Assembly (NCBI GenBank): GCA_902768665.1
Contig: CACXMA010000014.1
Coordinates: 103,265-167,264, forward strand
Direction of reading: 5' to 3'
DNA from: an uncultured Bacteroidia bacterium
GTDB lineage: Bacteria; Bacteroidota; Bacteroidia; Bacteroidales; UBA932
DNA length: 64,000 bases
This document shows, one piece after another, positions 15,631 to 22,895 of the stretch. The first letter of the stretch is position 1; the number at the start of each line of letters is the position of its first letter. The position numbers were made by a program, and so were the translations under genes. A model generated the notes under the pieces. That model worked only from the letters and a program-made list of their open reading frames with translations. It was not told where the DNA came from and made no database searches.

Positions 15631-16557
15631 TTATTTAAACATCTTTCCCATTGTATCAATGCACTTTTTCTTCTGCTCCAGATTAGGATGGACATAGAGG
15701 TTTAGCGTTGTGCTGATGTTCGAGTGGCCGAGCAGGACACTAACTGTCTTGTAATCGCATTTGCTTTCAATGCAGCGGGTGGCAAAGCTGTGGCGTAGGC
15801 CGTGGAAACGCATCTTCGGTAGGCCCAGTACCTTCTGGAGTTTGTTGAAGTAGCTTCGGTAAGTCCGGGGTTCGGTTGGATTGGCAGCATTGGTAAGGAC
15901 GTAGAAGTCTCCACGCACAATCTTTTTCAATGGCCGGACCAGCGCCTGAAGGTCGCGGGTCATGGGAATCTCCCGGAGTGAATTCTTGGTCTTGGGTTTG
16001 TCCACAATGAGCTCGGTGTATTTCTCCTCCCCATCCACCAGATAGATTCGCTGGATGGTTTTGTTCACGCGGATGACGCCTACGGTCACATCAATGTCGT
16101 CCCACTGCAGGGCGCACACTTCGCCGATACGCAGGCCGGCGTTCAGGCAGATGAATATGCCCAGGTTAAGGAAGGTGAAGTGCTCTTTCACGTAGGTCAT
16201 CAACTGGCGCTGATTGGTAATGGTCAGCACCTCTATATCCTGTCTCTCGCGTTCTGTGGGAAAGACAATATCAAACTGATGGAGTTCCATTAGACCATGC
16301 TTCGCGCCATAGCGGAGAATCATCTTCAAGACCACGAGAATGTCCCGGACGGTCTTCTGGCTAAGTCCTAAGGCTAACTTACGATTTACAAAGTCTTGAA
16401 CTATCCCTTCCCCAATATCATTCCTATTCCCAAATTCCGGAAGCAAATGACTCTGAATGAGAAGGCAGTAGGCTGCATAGGTAGATTTCTTGACATACTG
16501 TTTTTTGTCGGCTTTCCAAAGCTCGGCAACTTTGCTGAATGTTGTGTTCTTTTCCAT
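15631..16557 (-). CDS. Tyrosine recombinase (phase-variation integrase)
   Basis: I start at ATG 16557 (MEKNTTFSKVAELWKADKKQ), giving 308 residues. An N-terminal SAM-like core-binding domain (about 1-90) precedes a catalytic domain with Arg in AGLRIGEVCALQW (near 143), the box HGLRHSFATR (near 250), LLGHSNISTTLNLY with the nucleophile Tyr near 285. Its start lies 52 bases from the 5' inverted repeat of a silent hsdS cassette, and the gene faces away from it. This layout is typical of Bacteroidales recombinases that invert type I specificity genes. It may control its own neighbourhood. Confidence 0.92.
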   Translation of the reverse strand: MEKNTTFSKVAELWKADKKQYVKKSTYAAYCLLIQSHLLPEFGNRNDIGEGIVQDFVNRKLALGLSQKTVRDILVVLKMILRYGAKHGLMELHQFDIVFPTERERQDIEVLTITNQRQLMTYVKEHFTFLNLGIFICLNAGLRIGEVCALQWDDIDVTVGVIRVNKTIQRIYLVDGEEKYTELIVDKPKTKNSLREIPMTRDLQALVRPLKKIVRGDFYVLTNAANPTEPRTYRSYFNKLQKVLGLPKMRFHGLRHSFATRCIESKCDYKTVSVLLGHSNISTTLNLYVHPNLEQKKKCIDTMGKMFK

Positions 16558-16591
16558 AATGTAAACGGTTAAAAACACAAAGTTCCGGCTA

Positions 16592-17758
16592 TTGCCCGAT
16601 ACTATCCTTAATGTCCCGAATTTGAGATTCCCGGGGTTTAGTGGTGAGTGGGAGGAATACATAAATGAACATCTGTTCTCCATCTCAAAGGAGAAAAATA
16701 AATCTCTAGTATATCACACAGTCCTATCTGCAAGCCAGACTGAAGGAATGGTTGAGAGAGATAGTTTAGGGATTGATATCAAATATGAGGCAGAGAGTGT
16801 TTCAGGGTACAAAGTGGTGCGACCAGGGGAATACGTTATACATCTGCGTTCATTTCAAGGAGGTTTTGCCTTTTCTGACACAACAGGTATTTGTAGCCCA
16901 GCCTATACAATTCTTCATCCTAAAGAAGTCCTTTCTTATGGTTTTTTAAGGGAATACTTCATGTCTCAGAAATTCATAGATTCCTTACGCTTAGTTACTT
17001 ATGGAATTCGAGACGGCAAATCTATCTCTGTAGAAGAATGGATGAAACTGAAGACCTATATTCCAAAATCTCTTAAGGAGCAGGAAAGAATTAAGGAGTT
17101 TTTGGGCATGATTGATAAACGTCTCACTGTCCAAAACAAGGTGATTGAGGATTTGAAGAAACTAAAGGCTGCGATAGGAGAAAGGATTATTAAACTGGTT
17201 CAAGGCAAGCAAATAAGCCTTGGAGATATTCTCGATGAAAGAAATGAAAAGAGTACTGAAAATAACCAATATGAAGTACTTAGCTCAACCGTGACAGGTA
17301 TTTATAGCCAAAGAGAATACTTTAATAAGGATATCGCGAGCACGAATAACTCTGGCTATAAAATTGTGCATCGTGGGGATATTGTTTTGAGCCCGCAAAA
17401 CCTTTGGATGGGCAACATAAACTATAATGACTGCTTCGAGATTGGGATTGTTTCTCCGTCTTACAAAGTCTTTTCCATTCGAAAAGCTTTTGATGAGAGA
17501 TATGTTGCATACCTTTTAAAAACGAAGAAAGCTTTATGGGAGTACTCTCTTGTTTCGGAGCAGGGGGCCAGCATTGTTCGACGCAATCTGAATTATGAGA
17601 GTTTTCTGGAAATATCTTTTCAAATACCTTCGTACAACAAGCAGAAGGAAGTTGGAAAAGTGATTACTGCCGTGAATAGTAAACTGCTTCTCGAACAGAA
17701 GTTGTTGTTTTCCCTTATTAGACAGAAGAGCTATCTTCTCAAAAGTATGTTTATATAA
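16592..17758 (+). CDS. hsdS: Silent two-domain HsdS specificity cassette
   Basis: The 388-residue frame has the full type I specificity architecture: TRD1 (about 15-170), central coiled coil (IDKRLTVQNKVIEDLKKLKA), TRD2 (about 205-360) and C-terminal helix. It opens with NVPNLRFPGFSGEWE, the same start as the expressed hsdS at 21303, but only a TTG (16592) precedes it; there is no ATG or promoter. I therefore read it as a storage cassette that becomes the expressed gene after inversion. It ends tail-to-tail with the next half cassette, overlapping by 8 bases at the palindrome gtttatataaac. Confidence 0.85.
   Translation: MPDTILNVPNLRFPGFSGEWEEYINEHLFSISKEKNKSLVYHTVLSASQTEGMVERDSLGIDIKYEAESVSGYKVVRPGEYVIHLRSFQGGFAFSDTTGICSPAYTILHPKEVLSYGFLREYFMSQKFIDSLRLVTYGIRDGKSISVEEWMKLKTYIPKSLKEQERIKEFLGMIDKRLTVQNKVIEDLKKLKAAIGERIIKLVQGKQISLGDILDERNEKSTENNQYEVLSSTVTGIYSQREYFNKDIASTNNSGYKIVHRGDIVLSPQNLWMGNINYNDCFEIGIVSPSYKVFSIRKAFDERYVAYLLKTKKALWEYSLVSEQGASIVRRNLNYESFLEISFQIPSYNKQKEVGKVITAVNSKLLLEQKLLFSLIRQKSYLLKSMFI
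16610..16632 (+). repeat. Left 23-bp inverted repeat of the hsdS inversion system
   Basis: This 23-base sequence (begins aatgtcccgaatttgag) is found exactly, in reverse orientation, at 21251-21273 inside the start of the expressed hsdS. Inversion between them swaps whole specificity genes behind hsdM. Further imperfect homology continues to about 16650. Confidence 0.88.
17131..17149 (+). repeat. Central inverted repeat of hsdS genes (left copy)
   Basis: The 19 bases ccaaaacaaggtgattgag, encoding the conserved QNKVIE of the central helix, recur inverted at 20680-20698 in the expressed hsdS. Recombination here would exchange only the TRD2 halves. Confidence 0.75.
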
Positions 17759-18356
17759 ACAAATGAGAGAGAATGTATTGTTTTTGATTTGAGAGTACGG
17801 ACAAATAGTTTTCCTCTAGCTGAATCTTTCTAATTATAGCATTAATCTTCCCACTGATACTCTCCTGTTGTATTAGCGAAGGAATGGTTATCGGGATATT
17901 GCATAATCCTTCAAAGGACAGGCATAGTCTCACACTGCCTTCAAGCCTTTTTTCCACCGCCAGCGAGAAATACTTTGTACTAAAGAATTGTTCAAGATAT
18001 TCAGGAAGGGCCACTTCTCTGCATCGGAAACAAACATACATCGGGCTTACAATGCCCTTTTCAATATTCTTGAGCCGCGCAATTGAGCCAACATTGATTC
18101 TTGCAGGATTATAAGCAAAATCATTCAATGACACCACTTTGTAGTTCGTGGTGTCTTCGCTTGCAATGGAACGTTCTTCAAATTGTTCTGTTTGAGAAAT
18201 AAAGCCATATCGATTGCTGACAGACAACACATTCAGAATGTTGCCTTTATTTCTTATAGAAGACTGTTCAATGATATCCCCAATTCGACAGTTTGGGTGC
18301 GATTCATCGTATACACGGTCACAAAGCGCAGCCGTTTGGGAATAATAATCCTCAAT
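17751..18356 (-). pseudogene. Silent half cassette encoding an HsdS TRD2
   Basis: The minus-strand frame reads from a central-helix-like start (IEDYYSQTAALCDRVY) through RIGDIIEQSSIRNKGNILNV and LSVSNRYGFISQ to the C-terminal helix ending SHLFI. That is one target-recognition domain plus the end of an HsdS, without start codon or promoter. The 30-base stretch 18327-18356 has the same spacing and ends (attgaggat... ggctgcg) as the central helix of the cassette at 17141. It can supply a new TRD2 by inversion. Confidence 0.75.
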
Positions 18357-18441
18357 GCCTTATTAGGCAATCCGTTTCCTTAATTCAAACTATTGACAAA
18401 AATACTGAGAAGAGTATTACTCGCTATAAGAATAGAATCAA

Positions 18442-19437
18442 CTATCTCTTTGATTTTGACAACTCTTCAAGCTCCTTGATGTCGTCCTGGTCTGCTTGAA
18501 TGGCATCAAACTGCTTTCTGCGTGCATCGAAGCTCTCGTACTCTTCTCTGGCCTTGGTTTCTGCTTCATCATTTGAGACCGAACCTTTTCCAGAGAGGAT
18601 ATCCTTTCCTTGGAAACTCAGAAGGGCATTAACATTCTGTTTCCAGTAACCTATGGTCAAGTCCTTACGTTCCTTGACTCGAAGTTCCGCGTTCTCCAAG
18701 AAAATAGTTACCAGCCGGTTGAGCGTATCAATCTCGTCCTCGGACAGATAGTTCTTCGCAACTATGATGTCTCCCTTACGGACAATGGAACCTTTCCAGG
18801 TAGTTAATCCCATATTGGGTTTTTGCGCATCTGACCTGTTATACACAATCTCGGCTGCGGTGTTATGCGTCACAGCATAAAGGAGTTTGTTCTGTGTTTC
18901 TGCATAGAACATTTGCGTAGCCTTGTCAGTCTTGTCATAGTCACTGCTGAGCGCAAAGAGATCACGAAGTTTTTGATAGAATCTTTTCTCTGAAGCCCGT
19001 ATATCCCGAATACGTAGCAAGAGTTCATCAAAGTAGTCCGGGCGACCATCTGGATTCTTCAGACGATCATCATCCATCGTGAACCCTTTCACCAAATACT
19101 CCGAAAGATGCTCTGTGGCCCAGCGGCGGAACTGTATACCGCGGATTCCCTTGACCTTATATCCAATGGCAAGAATCATCGGAAGCGAATAGAACATCAC
19201 GTGATATGGCTTGCCATCAGCGGCAGTTGTTAAGTAATCCTTAATAACTGAATTTTTATCTAATTCTTTGTCTCTGAATATATTGGATATGTGCATAGAG
19301 ATATTGGGAACCGAGGTCCCAAAAAGTTCTGCGATGCTCTGTTGGTTCAACCATACCATTCCATCCCGAGCCATCAACGCCACCTTACTCCTCCCATCCG
19401 GAGTGTTATAGATAATCAGTCCCTGTTCGTTGTCCAT
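18442..19437 (-). CDS. rhuM: RhuM-family protein
   Basis: A 331-residue soluble protein matching the RhuM (virulence_RhuM) family: IIYNTPDGRSKVALMARDGM, WLNQQSIAELFGTSVPNISM (helix-turn-helix-like), HISNIFRDKELDKNSVIKDY, YSLPMILAIGYKVKGIRGIQF and QFRRWATEHL. A C-terminal charged helix (about 300-331) follows. RhuM genes are common passengers in type I restriction loci; their biochemical role is not settled. Here it lies within the invertible segment between two half cassettes, and has its own perfect promoter. It would change orientation with the segment. Confidence 0.88.
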   Translation of the reverse strand: MDNEQGLIIYNTPDGRSKVALMARDGMVWLNQQSIAELFGTSVPNISMHISNIFRDKELDKNSVIKDYLTTAADGKPYHVMFYSLPMILAIGYKVKGIRGIQFRRWATEHLSEYLVKGFTMDDDRLKNPDGRPDYFDELLLRIRDIRASEKRFYQKLRDLFALSSDYDKTDKATQMFYAETQNKLLYAVTHNTAAEIVYNRSDAQKPNMGLTTWKGSIVRKGDIIVAKNYLSEDEIDTLNRLVTIFLENAELRVKERKDLTIGYWKQNVNALLSFQGKDILSGKGSVSNDEAETKAREEYESFDARRKQFDAIQADQDDIKELEELSKSKR

Positions 19438-19457
19438 AACCTCAATTATTATAGAAC

Positions 19458-19488
19458 CAAAGGTAACATTTTTCGTTGAAGTGTCAAA
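19458..19488 (-). promoter_or_regulatory. Promoter of rhuM
   Basis: Minus strand TTTG (19488-19485), exactly 19 bases, TACCTTTG (19465-19458), ending 20 bases before the ATG. An exact match to the consensus. Confidence 0.75.
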
Positions 19489-19499
19489 GTCTTTGCAAT

Positions 19500-20072
19500 A
19501 TCAAGCCCCAAATCAGAGCGATTTACCACGAGGCTTTTAGCAATGCCTCAGGAACAATGATAAATCTCGGAAACCTAGTTCAGATTAAGAAAGGGGCACA
19601 ATTAAATGGCGAGAATCTTCTTACGATTGGGAGGTATTATGTCATGAACGGTGGCATAACTCCCTCTGGCTTCTATGATAGTTACAATACCCATGGGGAA
19701 GTTATTTCTATTAGCGAGGGTGGTAATTCGTGTGGTTACGTCCAATATAATGCCTCACCATTCTGGAGTGGAGGACATTGCTATAGCCTTCTACCCAAGT
19801 CCCAATATAAGGATGTGGCAAAGTATAAATATCTGTACCATTATCTGAAATATCATCAAAACGATATTATGGCCATGAGGATTGGCTCTGGACTCCCTAA
19901 TATCCAGAAGAAGGATCTTGAACGATTCCAGATAATACTGCCTGAACCCCAGAAACAAGAAAGGTATACGACCCTATTCGATGCTGTAGATCGTATTCTA
20001 GCGTTAGAAAAGGACCTATTGAACAAACTTTTAGAAAAAAAGACGTACCTGATTTCCCAGATGTTTATATGA
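19500..20072 (+). pseudogene. Second silent half cassette (HsdS TRD2)
   Basis: The plus-strand frame encodes a single target-recognition domain (INLGNLVQIKKGAQLNGENL, GGNSCGYVQYNASPFWSGGH, MRIGSGLPNIQKKDLERF) and the C-terminal helix ending SQMFI. It lacks a TRD1, start signal and promoter. A short stretch atcagagcgatt (about 19514-19525) matches the central helix of the expressed hsdS. Its stop overlaps the stop of the expressed gene by 8 bases, tail to tail, so inversion around the central repeat would swap it in. Confidence 0.78.
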
Positions 20073-21303
20073 ATAGTTTGGACAATAGAAAGGTCTTCTG
20101 TTTTGAATAAAAGGATAGTAATTTCCTCTCCAAGCTTACTTTCGCGCTAAGTATTTCAATTAAAGCCACAATTCTTTGAAGCGCATCATCCTCGGGTATA
20201 GAGATGAGGTTATCCAAGAAGTGCTGATTTGTGATATTGATTGTATTCTTTGCTCCCTTTTGAATAAGTTTATGGAGATAGTTTTTCGCATTCTGAGGAC
20301 TGCAAAAGAAATGATGAAGATATATACCTGTCAGATAGTCAATCGGTTTGTATACGCCATATAGTGGAGACACTGCGACCGGAGCATCTAAATAACTCTG
20401 TTTTATTATGCCATATGGGAATTCGCCAGTGGGACTCTTTGTATAAACAATATCCCCTTTGTGAACGACGTGATAATGAGCAGTTTCTTTCGCAGCAAAT
20501 GACCGACCTAGACACTCCACTTGGTTAACGACTCCTTTGCTGACTGATACGGAACAAATATCATATCCGTGCTCATTTAGTTCCTTCCTTTCATTAAGAA
20601 TCTCACGGAGATAAACTTTCCGAGAAAAGGAAGATGATTGACTTCTAAGAATAATCGCTCTGATAAGGGATTCATATTTCTCAATCACCTTGTTTTGGAT
20701 GGCTATGCGCTGGTCGATCAAGGAAAGCAAGCCCGCTATCCTTTTCTGTTCTTCTTTACTTGGAATACCGACACACACCTCGTCAAAACAACCCACGCTA
20801 ATTGAGAACACCTTTGTTCCCTGAGCTATGCGTTTTATCTGGTCATGAAATGCCTTTGAAGAAAAAGCGTACACTTTGAAGCCAAGTACTGTTATGTCGA
20901 GTTTATCACGGCCGTGAATTGTATGGAGCCCGCAAACTACATTTTTTCCAGCACAATCAACGAATTCTACCACTTTGCCGACGTCATTAGTATCTTCTGA
21001 TGCATCTGCAAAAGCGATGTCTCCCTCTTTACAAAGAGTGATTCTTCTAGGCTCATTCCCGGCTTTAATAGCAGGAAGCGAAGAATTGTTGATATCTATC
21101 TGGGAAGGAAGACCATTGTGGATAAGTCCGTAATGGAGATTAAGCAATCCTGTTCCTCCAAACTCTAGTTGCTCCCATGAAAGAGAATTGGTAGAGAAGA
21201 ATTCCAATAGGTCTGAGGCCTTCATCCTTTCCCACTCCCCGGAGAATCCAGGGAATCTCAAATTCGGGACATTGGGCTTTGTATGTTTTTGAGTATCACT
21301 CAT
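20065..21303 (-). CDS. hsdS: Expressed type I restriction specificity subunit HsdS
   Basis: A 412-residue protein with ATG start MSDTQKHTKPNVPNLRFPGF, 35 bases after hsdM stop on the same strand. TRD1 (about 28-190), central helix (LIDQRIAIQNKVIEKYESLI), TRD2 (about 230-390), final helix ending LSKLFI. It gives the DNA target of the HsdRMS complex. The first codons lie outside the 23-bp inverted repeat and stay fixed, while the rest can be replaced by inversion with the cassette at 16592. Residues 1-20 are thus the constant leader. Confidence 0.93.
   Translation of the reverse strand: MSDTQKHTKPNVPNLRFPGFSGEWERMKASDLLEFFSTNSLSWEQLEFGGTGLLNLHYGLIHNGLPSQIDINNSSLPAIKAGNEPRRITLCKEGDIAFADASEDTNDVGKVVEFVDCAGKNVVCGLHTIHGRDKLDITVLGFKVYAFSSKAFHDQIKRIAQGTKVFSISVGCFDEVCVGIPSKEEQKRIAGLLSLIDQRIAIQNKVIEKYESLIRAIILRSQSSSFSRKVYLREILNERKELNEHGYDICSVSVSKGVVNQVECLGRSFAAKETAHYHVVHKGDIVYTKSPTGEFPYGIIKQSYLDAPVAVSPLYGVYKPIDYLTGIYLHHFFCSPQNAKNYLHKLIQKGAKNTINITNQHFLDNLISIPEDDALQRIVALIEILSAKVSLERKLLSFYSKQKTFLLSKLFI
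20680..20698 (-). repeat. Central inverted repeat of hsdS genes (right copy)
   Basis: Reverse complement of 17131-17149, exact over 19 bases, located at the junction between TRD1 and TRD2 of the expressed gene. Confidence 0.75.
21251..21273 (-). repeat. Right 23-bp inverted repeat of the hsdS inversion system
   Basis: Exact reverse complement of 16610-16632, lying about 30 bases inside the expressed hsdS. It marks the right end of a ~4.66-kb invertible segment. Confidence 0.88.
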
Positions 21304-21338
21304 AACGATTGTCTGTCAGTCAAATAATTGATTAGGGA

Positions 21339-22880
21339 TTAGATGATGCCGAGTTCTTTGAGGTACACGTCAATCTGGGCATCCAGTTCGACACGCTTTG
21401 CTTCAAGCTCCTTAATCTCGGCCATTACGGCTTTGATGTCAATCTCCTCTTCCTCCTCAAAGGTGTCCACATAGCGCGGGATGTTGAGGTTGTAGTCATT
21501 GTCCTTTATCTCCTGCAGGGTGGCACAGTGACTGTACTTCTCAATCTCCTTACGTTCCCGGTAAGTGCTGACAATCTTATCAATATGCTCCTGACGCAGT
21601 TTGTTCTGCGTTTTCACCTTCTCGAATTCCTTGCTGGCGTCAATGAAAAGAATGTTGTCATCTTCCTTGCGGCATTTCTTCATCACCAGAATGCAGGTAG
21701 GGATGCTGGTGCCGTAGAAAATGTTGGCAGGCAGGCCGATAATGGCGTCAATGTAGTTCTTCTTCTCAATTAGGAACTGACGAATCTTTCCTTCGGCAGC
21801 GCCACGGAAAAGAACGCCGTGAGGCGCTACGCAGGCCATCGTGCCACCGTCGTTCAGGTGGTAAATCATGTGCAGGATAAAGGCGTAGTCGGCCTTGGAT
21901 TTTGGTGCCAGGACACCGGCCTTGCTGAAACGGTCGTCGTTGTTGAACTTGGCATCGGCCGACCATTCGGCTGAGAAGGGAGGGTTTGCTACCACAGCGT
22001 CAAACTGGCGGTCACCGAATTCATCCTTCTCCAGTGTATCGCCGTTCTGAATGTCGAAGTCGCGGTATTTCACGCCGTGCAGCAACATATTCATTCGTGC
22101 CAGGTTGAAGGTGGTAGGGTTCTTTTCCTGACCAAAGATTTCATCGGCGTTACCGTTACGGGCGGTACGGAGCAGCAGGGATCCGGACCCGCAAGTAGGG
22201 TCATACACGTTCTTGAGACGGGTCTTTCCGGTAATGACGATTTCGGAAAGAATCTGGCTCACTTCCTGAGGCGTATAGAACTCTCCGGCTTTCTTACCGG
22301 CGCCGGCGGCGAACTGGCCAATCATATACTCATAGGCATCTCCCAGGATATCGATATCCTGTGCCTCATTAAGACCGAAGTCAATGCCGTTGAGGGCCAC
22401 CAGTACGTCACTGATGAGCTTGTTTTTGTCATCGGCCGTCTTGCCCAACTTCGGAGAGGCAAGGTCAATGTCGGAAAACAGGCCGCCGAAGTCATCTACA
22501 CTCTCGTGGCCGATAGTGCTGTCCTCAATCTTTTTGAGGCTGCGCTCCAACTGAGGCAGGATGTTTTCCTTGTGGCCAATGGCTTCAATGATGGAGGAAT
22601 ACAGGTATTCAGGCTCAATGAAATAGCCCAAATCTTCCATACAGAGGCGCTTGATTTCCGCTTTGAGCTCTTCTTCATCGGAAGCCCAGGCCTGCTTGAA
22701 AGAAAGCTCATCCTCACTGAGCTGGTCGTTGATGTACAGCTCTATCTTCTCAGACAGGTATTTATAAAAAATGAAGCCCAGGGTAAAGTACATGAAGTCC
22801 CCGGCACTCATATTGCCTCTCAATTTGTTGGCCACGTCCCAGAGTTGGGTGCGCAGGCGCTGTTGCAGTTCTTCGCTCAT
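21339..22880 (-). CDS. hsdM: Type I restriction-modification methyltransferase HsdM
   Basis: A 513-residue N6-adenine methyltransferase. The HsdM N-terminal helical domain (about 5-160, LRTQLWDVANKLRGNMSAGD) is followed by the catalytic domain with SAM-binding VYDPTCGSGSLLLRTA (motif I, near 225) and catalytic VVANPPFSAEW (motif IV NPPF, near 288). A C-terminal coiled coil contacts HsdS. It starts 15 bases after hsdR and precedes hsdS, forming the hsdR-hsdM-hsdS operon. It methylates adenine at the site chosen by HsdS, protecting host DNA. Confidence 0.96.
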   Translation of the reverse strand: MSEELQQRLRTQLWDVANKLRGNMSAGDFMYFTLGFIFYKYLSEKIELYINDQLSEDELSFKQAWASDEEELKAEIKRLCMEDLGYFIEPEYLYSSIIEAIGHKENILPQLERSLKKIEDSTIGHESVDDFGGLFSDIDLASPKLGKTADDKNKLISDVLVALNGIDFGLNEAQDIDILGDAYEYMIGQFAAGAGKKAGEFYTPQEVSQILSEIVITGKTRLKNVYDPTCGSGSLLLRTARNGNADEIFGQEKNPTTFNLARMNMLLHGVKYRDFDIQNGDTLEKDEFGDRQFDAVVANPPFSAEWSADAKFNNDDRFSKAGVLAPKSKADYAFILHMIYHLNDGGTMACVAPHGVLFRGAAEGKIRQFLIEKKNYIDAIIGLPANIFYGTSIPTCILVMKKCRKEDDNILFIDASKEFEKVKTQNKLRQEHIDKIVSTYRERKEIEKYSHCATLQEIKDNDYNLNIPRYVDTFEEEEEIDIKAVMAEIKELEAKRVELDAQIDVYLKELGII

Positions 22881-22895
22881 ATCGTGTGTTTGTTT

